Of a stretch of 31,924 nt of DNA, positions 6,637 to 14,951 are shown one piece after another. Below the pieces are notes generated by a model that was not told where the DNA came from, did no database searches, and saw nothing but the letters and a program-made list of their open reading frames with translations. The DNA is from an uncultured Bacilli bacterium (GTDB lineage Bacteria; Bacillota_I; Bacilli_A; RF39; UBA660), in assembly GCA_934086775.1 (NCBI GenBank), contig CAKOIJ010000007.1:1-31924 (forward strand), in the 5' to 3' direction. A program made the position numbers and the translations under genes. How positions within the stretch are numbered: position 1 is the first letter of the stretch; each line of letters opens with the position of its first letter.

Positions 6637-8493
6637 CTACTCTTCGTTCAATAAATTTTCCCATTTATTCATGTTAACATCTATTAATTTATTTAAGTTA
6701 TCTATTTGTAATTCAATAAATTTTGATTTTTCGTAGTCCATATATACTTCTTCTTTTAATAAATCGTTATTTAACTCTTTTACTTTTTCTTCTAATCTAT
6801 TTATTTCTTTTTCAATACTTTTGATTTCTTTAGATTTATCTTTTATTTTTTTATCTTTTTTTTCTTTTTTAGTTATAACTTCTTTTGTAGTTATGTTTTC
6901 TTTCCTATTTAAATATTCTTCATAACCAAAATTATAAATTGAAATATTATTTTCTTCTATAACTAGTAATCTGTTCACTACATTTTTTATTAAATATCTA
7001 TCATGGCTTACTATTATTAAAGTGCCTTTATAATCCTTAAGTAATTTTTCAATTGTTTCTTTATTTAAAATATCTAAATGGTTAGTAGGTTCATCAAGTA
7101 CAAGCAAATTAGGTTTTGAGTTTAATATTTTACATAGACTTACGCGTACTTTTTCGCCTCCTGATAAATCTTTTATTTTTTTAAATACATCATCATTTGA
7201 AAAATTAAAACTACCAAGTAAGGTTCTTATTTCGAGTGGTGACATAGTAGTAAATTCTTCTTTTATTTCATCATATATAGTATTTTCTAAATTTAAGTTC
7301 TCAAACTTTTGACTAAAATAAGATATAACAGTATTTTCTCCTTTGATTACTTTACCCGCTATTGGGTTTATTTCTCCCACTATTGTTTTTACTAGAGTAC
7401 TTTTACCACTTCCATTTTTACCAATTATACCTAGTTTATCTCCTCTTTGAAGTTTTAAATCTATTTTAAAAAGTTCTTTATCATATCCAACACTTAAACC
7501 AATTAGTTTAAGTGTTTCTTTATAACTATTATTAACTGGATTAAAGTTTGTTTTAAATGTTTTATTACTCTCTTTTTTAGGTTTTTCTATTATATTCATT
7601 TTTTCTAACACTTTTACTCTTGCCATAGCCATTTTAGCTTTAGTAGGTTTATACTTAAATTTATTTATTAAATCATTTAATCTTTTTATTTCTTTTTGCT
7701 GATATATATAATCCTTCATATTTTTGTTATATTCTTCTTCTCTTTGTTTTATATATTTAGTATAATTTCCTTGATACCTTTTAAGTTCACCAAATTCTAT
7801 ACTGTATATTACATTACATATGTTATCTAAAAACATTCTATCATGACTTACTAATAAAATGCTTTTTTTATAATTTATTAAATAGTTTTCAAGCCACTCT
7901 AGTGCATCTATATCTAAGTGATTAGTGGGTTCATCAAGGACTAAAAGATCTGGTTTAGAAAGTAGTAATTTTAATAAAGATATTTTTGTTATTTCTCCAC
8001 CGGAAAATTCTTTTAGTTTTTTATTATAACTTTCTTTAGTAAATCCAAATCTATTTAATGCAAGAGTATACTCTTTTATATAATTATATCCACCTAATAA
8101 CTTATAATTATTTAGAAGTTCATTATATCTATTTAATAGTTTTTCTTCATAATTAATACTTAATTTATATTCTATATTATTTATTTCGTTTTCTATATTT
8201 ATAATGTTATTATATACTTCTTTTATGTAATCTATTAATGTAGTTTCTTCTTCACTTTTATTTAAACTTTGCTTTATATAACCTATTTTAAAGTTATCTT
8301 TTTCTATTTGGAATTTATCATATCCATCAGTAAATTCTATTTCACCAATTATTGCTTTAAGTATTGATGTTTTACCAGTACCATTTCTACCTACTATGCC
8401 TATTTTTTCATTATTCTTTATGGTTAAATCTATATTTTCAAGGACTACATTACTCCCATATTCAATGCTTGCATTTTTAATTTTTAAGTACAT
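6637..8493 (-). CDS. ABC-F family ATPase
   Basis: The 618-residue soluble protein has two ABC domains and no membrane segments, as in ABC-F proteins that bind the ribosomal E site and relieve stalling or protect from antibiotics. Domain 1 has Walker A GRNGTGKTS, signature FSGGE and Walker B LLVLDEPTNHLD. Domain 2 has GKNGSGKST, LSGGEKVR and the same LLVLDEPTNHLD. A charged helical linker lies between them, and a Lys/Glu-rich coiled coil forms the C-terminal 80 or so residues. ATG 8493 follows GGAG by nine bases; an ATG at 8508 has no RBS. Subfamily (YdiF, Uup or resistance type) cannot be decided from motifs alone. Confidence 0.92.
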   Translation of the reverse strand: MYLKIKNASIEYGSNVVLENIDLTIKNNEKIGIVGRNGTGKTSILKAIIGEIEFTDGYDKFQIEKDNFKIGYIKQSLNKSEEETTLIDYIKEVYNNIINIENEINNIEYKLSINYEEKLLNRYNELLNNYKLLGGYNYIKEYTLALNRFGFTKESYNKKLKEFSGGEITKISLLKLLLSKPDLLVLDEPTNHLDIDALEWLENYLINYKKSILLVSHDRMFLDNICNVIYSIEFGELKRYQGNYTKYIKQREEEYNKNMKDYIYQQKEIKRLNDLINKFKYKPTKAKMAMARVKVLEKMNIIEKPKKESNKTFKTNFNPVNNSYKETLKLIGLSVGYDKELFKIDLKLQRGDKLGIIGKNGSGKSTLVKTIVGEINPIAGKVIKGENTVISYFSQKFENLNLENTIYDEIKEEFTTMSPLEIRTLLGSFNFSNDDVFKKIKDLSGGEKVRVSLCKILNSKPNLLVLDEPTNHLDILNKETIEKLLKDYKGTLIIVSHDRYLIKNVVNRLLVIEENNISIYNFGYEEYLNRKENITTKEVITKKEKKDKKIKDKSKEIKSIEKEINRLEEKVKELNNDLLKEEVYMDYEKSKFIELQIDNLNKLIDVNMNKWENLLNEE

Positions 8494-8542
8494 AGTTACC
8501 AACTCCATACATTATATTTTACCATAAGTTTTATATTTTGTA

Positions 8543-8571
8543 TTGACTTTCCTTTAAAAATAAGGTATTAT
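8543..8571 (+). promoter_or_regulatory. Promoter of tRNA-Ser
   Basis: TTGACT (8543-8548), a 17-base spacer and TATTAT (8566-8571), 19 bases before the tRNA. Confidence 0.7.
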
Positions 8572-8590
8572 TTAGTAGTCAGGCATTGAT

Positions 8591-8681
8591 GGAGTGATAC
8601 TCAAGTGGTTGAAGAGGCGCCCCTGCTAAGGGTGTAGGTCGGGAAACTGGCGCGAGAGTTCAAATCTCTCTCACTCCGCCA
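8591..8681 (+). tRNA. tRNA-Ser (GCT anticodon)
   Basis: A 91-base class II tRNA with a long variable arm. The acceptor GGAGTGA pairs TCACTCC, the anticodon loop CTGCTAA gives GCT, the T-arm is GAGTTCAAATCTC, the discriminator is G and CCA is encoded. Confidence 0.97.
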
Positions 8682-8692
8682 TTAAGTTGATT

Positions 8693-8713
8693 AACCTATT
8701 ATTAGGTTTTTTT
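8693..8713 (+). terminator. Terminator of tRNA-Ser
   Basis: AACCTA-ttat-TAGGTT followed by TTTTT, 11 bases after the tRNA. Confidence 0.75.
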
Positions 8714-8718
8714 ATTTT

Positions 8719-8747
8719 AAAAGGAAACCTTATATTGGTTTCCTTTT
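8719..8747. terminator. Second hairpin after tRNA-Ser
   Basis: AAAAGGAAACC-ttatatt-GGTTTCCTTTT is a perfect 11-bp stem just after the first terminator. It may be a backup terminator. It lacks a long T run on the plus strand. Confidence 0.5.
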
Positions 8748-8792
8748 CATTAGAGTACATTCTTAAATTTGCTAGCTTTATACTCTTTTTTA

Positions 8793-8808
8793 TAGGGATA
8801 TCTCCCTA
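8793..8808 (+). promoter_or_regulatory. Hairpin in the leader region of the small gene at 8867
   Basis: TAGGGA-tatc-TCCCTA is a perfect 6-bp stem with a 4-base loop, 58 bases before the start codon. It could be a leader structure or a binding site. No RNA family is recognised. Confidence 0.3.
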
Positions 8809-8866
8809 CAAAATTATTTTGTTCTAAATTATTTAATTTATACATACTTTTTAATATGGAGGCTTT

Positions 8867-9121
8867 ATGAATAAAAATATTATTAAAAATTATGCTGAAA
8901 AATTAGAAGTAAAAGATGTTATTAAGTTTGGATTAAAAGAAGGTATATCTGTTAGTGAAGAAGAGGCTAATCTTTTTTTAGAAACAGTTAAAGATAATAT
9001 TGATTATATTTTAGATGGTAATGGTTTAGAATTAATTGAAAGTAAAAAAGAAGAATTCAGTCTAGAAACTTACGAAAAGATATTAGAACTATTTAATAAA
9101 TATAAAAAGTTTATTGGTTAA
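8867..9121 (+). CDS. Small DUF2624-like protein of unknown function
   Basis: An 84-residue, acidic, all-helical soluble protein with no Cys and no membrane segment. A good RBS (TGGAGG) precedes the ATG. Its pattern, IKFGLKEGISVSEEEANLFL then a central NIDYIL-x-GNGLELIES, then ETYEKILELFNKYKKF, resembles the small Firmicutes family DUF2624 (YqfT of Bacillus). In Bacillus yqfT is the neighbour of nfo, and here too the gene abuts nfo, though in convergent orientation. The last 11 bases overlap the nfo stop region. Function unknown; family call tentative. Confidence 0.6.
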   Translation: MNKNIIKNYAEKLEVKDVIKFGLKEGISVSEEEANLFLETVKDNIDYILDGNGLELIESKKEEFSLETYEKILELFNKYKKFIG

Positions 9122-9140
9122 TAAAATCAATAAACTTTTT
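9104..9140. terminator. Bidirectional terminator inside the overlapping 3' ends of 8867 and nfo
   Basis: AAAAAGTTTATTG (9104-9116) pairs perfectly with CAATAAACTTTTT (9128-9140). The 13-bp stem encodes the last residues of both convergent genes and holds the nfo stop codon in one arm; the stop of the plus-strand gene lies in the loop. T runs follow in both directions. Confidence 0.75.
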
Positions 9141-9998
9141 ATTTCTAATATTTTCTATTTCAAATTTATATGGTGCATATGAATTCTTTTCATTTCTATT
9201 TATCCATGGTGTTTCTAGTATTTTAGGTATATTATCTAATCTTTTATTATATATTACATTAATTAGTTTATCGAATCCAATAGTACCATAACCTAAATTA
9301 GCATGCCTATCTTTATGTGAACCTACTACATTATAACTATCATTTATGTGAATACATTTTATTTTATTTATACCTATTTTTAATTCAAACTCATCTAAAA
9401 ATAAGTCTATATCTTTTAAGTCTATCCCTGAATCATTCATATGACAAGTATCTAAACACACGAATACTTTTTTCTTTATGTCTTCATCAAGTAAATCAAT
9501 TATTTCCTTTAAATCATCTATACTTCTTCCAACCTCTGTTCCTTTACCGCTCATATATTCAAGTAAAAGATTTACTCCTTCGATATCTTTTAAAGCTATA
9601 TTTAAACCAGTTGCTATATTTTTAATACCAGTTAATCTATCTAAAGTAGTATAGCTTCCAGGATGAAGCACTATATTTCTTATATCTAGTTCTATACATC
9701 TATTTAATTCTTCTTTTAAGAAATTAATATAAAATTCGTATTTAGATTGATCAGTATTATTAGCTAAATTTATTATAAAAGGAGCATGTACAATACATTT
9801 TGTTTTATCAAACCCTTTTTCTTCCATAAGTTTATGTGCTTTAAATGTTAACTCTTTATTAATGGGAAACCTAAGTGTACTTTGATTACTTCCTGTATAA
9901 AACATAAATATATTTGCATTGTAACTTATACTTTCTTCTACTACACCTAAAAGTCCTTTATCTTTTAGAAAACTTGTATGACTACCTATATATAACAT
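9111..9998 (-). CDS. nfo: Endonuclease IV (AP endonuclease)
   Basis: Cuts DNA 5' to abasic sites in base excision repair, using three metal ions in a TIM barrel. The 295-residue protein keeps the family motifs in order: GSHTSF near the N-terminus, VHAPF, LHPGSY, a Glu motif LLEYMSGKGTEVG, VCLDTCHMNDSG, HINDS, GSHKDRHANLGYGTIG and ILETPW. The Glu motif differs from the usual LENTAGQG but keeps the Glu and the G-x-G. GGAGGT precedes the ATG. A TATAAT with extended TG lies at 10019-10024 on the minus strand, divergent from the bL28 promoter. Confidence 0.94.
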   Translation of the reverse strand: MLYIGSHTSFLKDKGLLGVVEESISYNANIFMFYTGSNQSTLRFPINKELTFKAHKLMEEKGFDKTKCIVHAPFIINLANNTDQSKYEFYINFLKEELNRCIELDIRNIVLHPGSYTTLDRLTGIKNIATGLNIALKDIEGVNLLLEYMSGKGTEVGRSIDDLKEIIDLLDEDIKKKVFVCLDTCHMNDSGIDLKDIDLFLDEFELKIGINKIKCIHINDSYNVVGSHKDRHANLGYGTIGFDKLINVIYNKRLDNIPKILETPWINRNEKNSYAPYKFEIENIRNKKFIDFINQ

Positions 9999-10018
9999 TT
10001 TTTACCTCCATTGCACTA

Positions 10019-10024
10019 ATTATA
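10019..10024 (-). promoter_or_regulatory. Extended -10 element of nfo
   Basis: The minus strand reads TGtTATAAT, about 20 bases before the nfo start codon. There is no clear -35, as is allowed with an extended -10. Confidence 0.5.
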
Positions 10025-10035
10025 ACAAATTTTTA

Positions 10036-10064
10036 TTGACTAAACTAGTATTTTGTGGTAAATT
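10036..10064 (+). promoter_or_regulatory. Promoter of the bL28 gene
   Basis: TTGACT (10036-10041), a 17-base spacer and TAAATT (10059-10064) with a TG at 10056-10057 (extended -10). Confidence 0.65.
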
Positions 10065-10093
10065 ATAAAGGAAGTTTAAGGAGGCAGAAAAAA

Positions 10094-10255
10094 GTGGCAA
10101 AAAATATATCTGATAGAAAAAATATGAGTGGTAATAATAGACCTTTTAGTTTAAAGGCTACTAAAAAAACTCAAAAAGTCAATTTACAAACTATTAAAGT
10201 AGATGGTAAAAAAGTAAGAATGACTGCTAAAGAAATTAGAAGTTTAGAAAAATAA
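10094..10255 (+). CDS. rpmB: Ribosomal protein bL28
   Basis: The 53-residue basic protein reads SGNNRPFSLKATKKT, then VNLQTIKVDGKKVR and MTAKEIRSLEK. This matches the bL28 pattern of G-N-x-R-S, a basic loop, NLQ-x-V-x-VDGK, and V-x-x-SAK. It belongs to the large ribosomal subunit. The start is GTG 10094, nine bases after a perfect AAGGAGG. A longer frame from 10055 has no RBS and overlaps the promoter. There is no CxxC, so this is the zinc-free form, and at 53 residues it is a little shorter than usual. The gene is monocistronic with its own promoter and terminator, as rpmB often is. Confidence 0.88.
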   Translation: MAKNISDRKNMSGNNRPFSLKATKKTQKVNLQTIKVDGKKVRMTAKEIRSLEK

Positions 10256-10284
10256 AAAATCTTCAATTATTGAAGATTTTTTTT
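10256..10284. terminator. Bidirectional terminator between rpmB and the ucpA-like gene
   Basis: AAAATCTTCAA-tta-TTGAAGATTTT followed by T (plus) and by T on the minus strand. It lies exactly between the two convergent stop codons. Confidence 0.85.
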
Positions 10285-10287
10285 ATT

Positions 10288-11055
10288 TTATACTCCCATA
10301 CTAGAGGTTTCTGGAAGTGTTGAACCTCCATCTATTACAATTCCTTGTCCAGTTATATAAGAAGCTTCTGTGCTAGCTAAAAAGGCTGCCAGTTCTCCTA
10401 CTTCTTTTGGGTCTCCTAATCTTTTCATTGGAATAGCATTTGCTATACTTTCAATTATAGCATCAGGATTTTCAGGGTCACTTTCTTGACTCATGTTTTT
10501 TACCATTGGAGTTAGTATATATCCTGGCATGATTGCATTTACTCGTATGTCATCTTTAGCAAGATCTGCTGCTAAACTTTTTGTAAATCCAAGAACTGCT
10601 GCTTTGCTTGTAGCATAAGCTACCTCTCCAGGGTCTGCCACCATTGGTCCAGTTACACTTGACATGTTTACAATGTTTCCTTTTGTTTCTTTTAAGTACT
10701 TTAAACAAGCCTTTGTAGTATTCCATACTCCATTTATATTTATTCCAAAGTGCTTGTTTCTTATCTCATCCGACATTTCTTCGAATGAACTTAATATACA
10801 TACACCAGCGTTGTTTACTAAGATATCTAGTTTGCCAAATTCTTCTATTCCTTTATTAATAACTTCGGTTACTTCTTCCTTATCTCTTATATCTACTATA
10901 AATGGAAGAATATTTTCACTTTTCATAGTTAATACTTCATCATCATAGTCAAGTACAATTACTTTAGCACCATATTTAGTAAAAGTATCTACTATTCCTC
11001 TTCCTATTCCTTTAAAACCGCCTGTTACTAATGCTACTTTACCTTCTAATTTCAT
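10288..11055 (-). CDS. ucpA: UcpA-type short-chain dehydrogenase/reductase
   Basis: A 255-residue NAD(P)-dependent SDR oxidoreductase. It has the nucleotide motif TGGFKGIG, the structural NNAG, the catalytic Ser in MSSVTG, and the Y-x3-K in YATSK. The C-terminal half carries stretches typical of UcpA: VADPGEVAYA, IPMKRLGDPKEVGELAAF and IDGGSTLPETSSMGV. The substrate is not known. AGGAGGG precedes the ATG. The gene stands alone after a 315-base AT-rich gap and is convergent with rpmB. Its glycine- and alanine-rich protein is less biased than its neighbours, so horizontal arrival is possible but not shown. Confidence 0.85.
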   Translation of the reverse strand: MKLEGKVALVTGGFKGIGRGIVDTFTKYGAKVIVLDYDDEVLTMKSENILPFIVDIRDKEEVTEVINKGIEEFGKLDILVNNAGVCILSSFEEMSDEIRNKHFGININGVWNTTKACLKYLKETKGNIVNMSSVTGPMVADPGEVAYATSKAAVLGFTKSLAADLAKDDIRVNAIMPGYILTPMVKNMSQESDPENPDAIIESIANAIPMKRLGDPKEVGELAAFLASTEASYITGQGIVIDGGSTLPETSSMGV

Positions 11056-11370
11056 CTAAGTTCCCTCCTATAAATATTTTACTAAATATTTTAATATATT
11101 TCTATATAAGTATTATTAACTTTACACTTTTTTTTATTCTATAAGTATCTATTTTGTATAATAACTTTATCAAAATATTTATTACAATTATATTCATAAA
11201 AATACTTTTTCCTTACAAGTTTTTCATTAAATATTTTGAATGTTCTTTTACACTTATATTGCTTTAATATTTTACCTTTTCTTCTATGTACAGAATATTT
11301 TAAATTATTTTAAAAGATGTTTGCATATGCAAACATCTTTAATCATAACCAGAACTTTCTAATAATAGAA
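11056..11370. other. AT-rich intergenic region without a gene
   Basis: No frame with a plausible RBS and no RNA gene was recognised here. The left part should hold the ucpA promoter on the minus strand; a possible pair TTGTAA/TATTAT with an 18-base spacer lies near 11160-11190, but it is weak and would imply a leader of over 100 bases. The right end holds the terminator at 11313-11340. Confidence 0.5.
11313..11340 (-). terminator. 28-bp perfect palindrome, terminator of the thioredoxin-like gene
   Basis: AAAGATGTTTGCAT followed directly by its exact reverse complement ATGCAAACATCTTT. On the minus strand it lies 30 bases after the stop codon and ends in a short T run, so a terminator is the simplest reading. 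The perfect dyad could also bind a dimeric regulator. Confidence 0.6.
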
Positions 11371-11973
11371 TTATTTATTACAGTCTGTACATGCGTTAGA
11401 TTTAACTGTATTAAATGCTTTTTCTAGTCTGGTTTTTAAACCTTCTAAATCTTCATTAGCCCAGTATTCTTCAGGGTCTTTATAACCTTTAGTATCTTTT
11501 GCTGTTTCATAGTCAGCTATAACTACTTTACCATTTTTAATTACTACTACTAAAGGCACATATACTCTTGGATTACCTTCTTCATCATTAGGCAAATAGT
11601 CTTTTAATAATTTAATAGTAGTTTGGTATTCTTCCGTATTATTACTTCTGTCCTCTAAAACGTTAGAATAATATACTTTATCTATACCAACTTTTTTAGC
11701 TATTTCATCAATATATCCAACATACCCTTGACACCATGGACATTCAGGAAAACCTAAATAAACTACACCTGTACCTTTTTCAAGCATTTTATTTACCTCT
11801 TTCAAGCTTCTATAAGTAAATACATTATCACTTGATAGTTTAGTATATTCTTTAGCAAATTTTTCTCCATCAGTTATTTCTTTATCTTTTTTAAAGAATA
11901 TAAAGTATGAAGAAATTATTAATATAACTAAAATGACTACTCCTAATAAGATTAAAATATTTTTCTTTTTCAT
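11371..11973 (-). CDS. Membrane-anchored thioredoxin-like protein
   Basis: The 200-residue protein starts MKKKNILILL, with one N-terminal hydrophobic helix (about 5-27) that anchors it outside the membrane. The thioredoxin motif is CPWC at 78-81 in GFPECPWCQ, and a VP pair in YVPLVVV fits the cis-proline site. A second CxxC (CTDC) lies at the very C-terminus. The layout resembles extracytoplasmic thiol oxidoreductases of the bacteriocin-transport-accessory/TlpA type. Disulfide chemistry on secreted Cys-rich proteins, such as the pilins here, is a plausible but unproven role. ATG 11973 follows GGAGGT; the ATG at 11988 overlaps that RBS. Confidence 0.8.
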   Translation of the reverse strand: MKKKNILILLGVVILVILIISSYFIFFKKDKEITDGEKFAKEYTKLSSDNVFTYRSLKEVNKMLEKGTGVVYLGFPECPWCQGYVGYIDEIAKKVGIDKVYYSNVLEDRSNNTEEYQTTIKLLKDYLPNDEEGNPRVYVPLVVVIKNGKVVIADYETAKDTKGYKDPEEYWANEDLEGLKTRLEKAFNTVKSNACTDCNK

Positions 11974-12015
11974 AATTTTTACCTCCATGATAATATTAAC
12001 ATATCGATTAAAAAA

Positions 12016-12042
12016 AGTAACTAAACTTTTGGTTTAGTTACT
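12016..12042 (-). terminator. Terminator of the envelope operon
   Basis: AGTAACTAAAC-ttttg-GTTTAGTTACT, an 11-bp perfect stem with a T run on the minus strand. The stop codon of the HTH gene (12034-12036) is part of the stem. Confidence 0.85.
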
Positions 12043-12723
12043 ACAACTTTCATTTATATTTAGTGGTATCTTATATTTAGTTGTTTTATCTCCTTTAGTA
12101 GCATTTATTTCTATATATAAACTATCACTATTATAATTTTTACAAGTTTTAGAAAAATCTTCTAAATCAAATTCTATCTTTTTTAAATAATCTTCTAAAG
12201 TAACATTTCCTTTAAAGTCATATTTACAAGTATCAAGTACTTTCAAAGTACCTTTGTTATCTTCATAAAGTTTACATTCAATACTTTCATATAATTCATT
12301 TTCTTTTCCACAGTAAGTTATATTAGATAGATGTAAATGACTTTTGTTATTGTCATATACTAGTGATCCATAGATATTAAAATCATCACAGTTAGAAGTA
12401 ACACTCTTATAATTAAAACTATTATTAGTGAAATGAATAATTAATATGACAATAGTAGTAAATAAAATTATAATTATAGAGGTAATATATAACTTATTTA
12501 ATTTATTATTTTTATCTATTTCTCCAGATAGAATACTATCTAGTGAAATGTTATTATCTTTACAAATATCTTTCAAAATAGAAACATCTGGTAAACACTT
12601 ACCATTTTCCCATTTACTAACTGCTTGATAAGTTACTCCGTATATATTAGCAAATTCATTTTGAGTTAAACCTTTTTTAATTCTCAAATCTTTTATTAGA
12701 TTTCCTATTTTTATAGGATCCAT
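12034..12723 (-). CDS. Membrane-anchored Xre-type regulator with a Cys-rich outer domain
   Basis: The 229-residue protein has an N-terminal HTH_3 domain (GNLIKDLRIKKGLTQNEFA, then TYQAVSKWENGKCLPDVS). One transmembrane helix follows at about residues 78-98, then an extracytoplasmic domain of about 130 residues with six Cys (CDDF, YCGK, ECKL, TCKY, TCKN, SCSN). This is the plan of a one-component membrane sensor that reads an outside signal and binds DNA directly. The outer domain is not recognised. ATG 12723 has AGGTGG upstream; GTG 12732 would overlap that site. It is the last gene of the envelope operon, ten bases after DUF368. Confidence 0.78.
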   Translation of the reverse strand: MDPIKIGNLIKDLRIKKGLTQNEFANIYGVTYQAVSKWENGKCLPDVSILKDICKDNNISLDSILSGEIDKNNKLNKLYITSIIIILFTTIVILIIHFTNNSFNYKSVTSNCDDFNIYGSLVYDNNKSHLHLSNITYCGKENELYESIECKLYEDNKGTLKVLDTCKYDFKGNVTLEDYLKKIEFDLEDFSKTCKNYNSDSLYIEINATKGDKTTKYKIPLNINESCSN

Positions 12724-12732
12724 ATAAACCAC

Positions 12733-13578
12733 CTACTTATTAAAAACTTTATAAACAAGTATAGTATTAAAACACATTAGAACTATACCTATTACAAAAT
12801 GAAGAGTATTAAAAGGGAAACTAAATACTTCGTAAAGTACACTTACAACACTTGATAAAACAAATCCTAATATTGCATAATAAGTTTCTCTCTTATAATG
12901 TTTTAAACACCATTCTATTATTTTGGATATAAAGATTATACCAATAAATACACCTAATATAAAAATAATCATTAAAATTATATTTGATTCTAAATTCTTA
13001 AATGATGTAATATCATTAACTAAATTAAGAACTGGTTCATAATAACCGAGAAGCATTAGTGTGAAAGAACCACTTATACCAGGCACGACCATAGTAATCG
13101 CGGATATTATACCTACTAGGAATAGTAAACTATATTCTTTAAAATTCATATTAGTAAAAGTTACTATATTAGAACTTTTATGGAATATTAACATTATTAG
13201 TACTAATACAATTCCTACTAACATTAAACTAAAATCTTTAAGTTTAGGAGGAGTTTCTACATTCTTACAAAGTGAGGGGATACCTCCAATTATCATTCCT
13301 AAAAATATTAATATTGTTAGTATTGGTGCTTTTTCTAAACCAAAATCAATAAGTTTAGCAAATATAGCAACTGAAAACACTACTCCAAGTCCAATTGGAA
13401 ATAAATACATAGAATATTTTTTAAAGTTTTTAATTCCTTTATAAAAGTTACTTGCTGCCTCTATTAATTCTTCATATATTCCGAGTAAAACTGCAAGCGT
13501 TCCACCACTTACACCTGGTATTATAAATGCTATACCAAGAACAATACCTTTAATAAATAAAACTAATTTTTCTTTCAT
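12733..13578 (-). CDS. popT: DUF368 membrane protein, PopT-type polyprenyl-phosphate transporter
   Basis: A 281-residue polytopic membrane protein with about eight hydrophobic segments and two inverted copies of the family motif, IPGVSGGT near the N-terminus and VPGISGS in the middle. DUF368 proteins are known as candidate transporters that recycle undecaprenyl phosphate back across the membrane for wall synthesis (PopT). The gene overlaps the PAP2 phosphatase gene by four bases. That phosphatase could make undecaprenyl phosphate from the pyrophosphate outside the cell, so the pair would form two consecutive recycling steps. The functional pairing is inference. Confidence 0.85.
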   Translation of the reverse strand: MKEKLVLFIKGIVLGIAFIIPGVSGGTLAVLLGIYEELIEAASNFYKGIKNFKKYSMYLFPIGLGVVFSVAIFAKLIDFGLEKAPILTILIFLGMIIGGIPSLCKNVETPPKLKDFSLMLVGIVLVLIMLIFHKSSNIVTFTNMNFKEYSLLFLVGIISAITMVVPGISGSFTLMLLGYYEPVLNLVNDITSFKNLESNIILMIIFILGVFIGIIFISKIIEWCLKHYKRETYYAILGFVLSSVVSVLYEVFSFPFNTLHFVIGIVLMCFNTILVYKVFNK

Positions 13579-14189
13579 ACTTTTCTCCTTTCAAAATATC
13601 TTATAAACATTATAAGTGATAAAGTTCCTAGTAAATAGCCAGCAATAACATCACTTACAAAATGTACACCCAAATAAATTCTAGAGCATCCTATTAATAT
13701 TATTAACAAAGTTAAAAATATATTTATAGCTATTTTAATATTTTTATTAATATCACTTTTATTAATAAAATAAATGATAAGACCATATAAAAGTACACTA
13801 CAAGTGGTATGCCCGCTTGGGAAACTATAATCACCTGGTATAGTTACTAAACCTCTAAGTGGTCTTTCTCTTTTAATTATGTTTTTTATTAAAAAAGATA
13901 AAAACCATGTTACTAACAAAGGGATAGATAAGTTATAAAATAATTTTTTATTAATAAAAATTATTATTATAAATAGTATTAAATAAAAATATACACTACC
14001 TAAAAAAGTAATAACTTTAAAAGTGTTAGTAACTAATGATTTATTAACAAAATTTATTAATTTATCATGTAAATATGTATCAAATGTTGATAAATCATTA
14101 ATTAAATATGTTTTTACTAATATGAATGTTAATAATATTAATAAAAGTATAATTAAATAATATTTATTTATTTTAATAAATTCTTTCAT
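13575..14189 (-). CDS. PAP2-family membrane phosphatase
   Basis: A 204-residue protein with about six membrane helices and the full PAP2 triad: KNIIKRERP (K-x6-RP), FPSGHT (PSGH) and SRIYLGVHFVSD (SR-x5-H-x3-D). Family members dephosphorylate lipid pyrophosphates or phosphates, such as undecaprenyl pyrophosphate (BcrC-like) or phosphatidylglycerophosphate. The overlap with DUF368, a lipid-carrier transporter, favours undecaprenyl pyrophosphate as substrate. No start ambiguity: ATG 14189 is eight bases after the ZIP stop, with a weak RBS (AGGTGTCC) in the 3' end of that gene. Confidence 0.87.
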   Translation of the reverse strand: MKEFIKINKYYLIILLLILLTFILVKTYLINDLSTFDTYLHDKLINFVNKSLVTNTFKVITFLGSVYFYLILFIIIIFINKKLFYNLSIPLLVTWFLSFLIKNIIKRERPLRGLVTIPGDYSFPSGHTTCSVLLYGLIIYFINKSDINKNIKIAINIFLTLLIILIGCSRIYLGVHFVSDVIAGYLLGTLSLIMFIRYFERRKV

Positions 14190-14196
14190 AGGACAC

Positions 14197-14943
14197 CTAC
14201 ATAAATAATGTTAATATCATAAGAACAATTCCTAGTAATAAGGCAATATTTCTAGTTTTCTTATCTTTAGATTCTTTTAGTAATGGTAAAAACTCAAATA
14301 AAGCTATATAAACTATCATACCAAAAGTTAAAGATAAGAAACTACCTAGTACTAAATTATTTAATAGAAATTGATTAAATCTATATAAAATTAATGTTCC
14401 AAACAAGTATGAACTACCTATTAAAATAATATACAAAACTGTTTTACTCTTTCCATAGAGTCTATCAAATGTACTAGATAAAGTAAATCCTAGTGGTATA
14501 TTATGAAGACATATGCCCAAAGATAATATGACTGCAGTTTCTACACTACTTAAAGCAGCAGTATAAAGAGTCATTCCTTCTATGAAGTTATGAAGTACAA
14601 GTACAGCACATGTTATTAATGAAATGTGTTTATAATGGGTCTCTTCGTTCTTTTCTTTATGGTGTCCTCCAATTACATCGGTTGCAATAATTAAACCAAA
14701 ACCCAAAATACTAAATGAAATAGTAAATACAGTTGCTTTAAATGTACCAGCACTTTCACTAAAGTATTCAAATGCTTCTGGTACTAAATGGAATAAACCT
14801 AAAAGTATTAAAACAATAAAACCTAAAGATACACTAAATGTTGTGACTTTACTGTTATTTTTAGTAGAAAAAACTATTAAAGAACCTATTAATAAGGATA
14901 ATATACTAATTATACTAAGTACTAAACATGCAAATAATTCCAT
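14197..14943 (-). CDS. ZIP-family metal transporter
   Basis: A 248-residue protein with about eight membrane helices. It has the paired metal-binding motifs of ZIP proteins on helices 4 and 5, HNFIEGMTLY and HNIPLGF. A His-rich cytoplasmic loop (GGHHKEKNEETHYKH) is likely to bind metal before helix 4. It would import zinc or another divalent metal. The start lies eight bases after the ATP-grasp gene, with AGGAGG upstream. Its link to the lipid-carrier genes is unclear; it may supply a metal to envelope enzymes. Confidence 0.88.
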   Translation of the reverse strand: MELFACLVLSIISILSLLIGSLIVFSTKNNSKVTTFSVSLGFIVLILLGLFHLVPEAFEYFSESAGTFKATVFTISFSILGFGLIIATDVIGGHHKEKNEETHYKHISLITCAVLVLHNFIEGMTLYTAALSSVETAVILSLGICLHNIPLGFTLSSTFDRLYGKSKTVLYIILIGSSYLFGTLILYRFNQFLLNNLVLGSFLSLTFGMIVYIALFEFLPLLKESKDKKTRNIALLLGIVLMILTLFM

Positions 14944-14951
14944 AAATCCTC

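Noticed and set aside
10055..10093. N-terminal extension of the bL28 frame
   Set aside because: The upstream start has no RBS and lies within the promoter; GTG 10094 has a perfect RBS and matches the family N-terminus.
11056..11312. Hidden gene or riboswitch in the 315-base gap before the dehydrogenase
   Set aside because: No frame with an RBS and no recognisable RNA motif was seen; the sequence is uniformly AT-rich.
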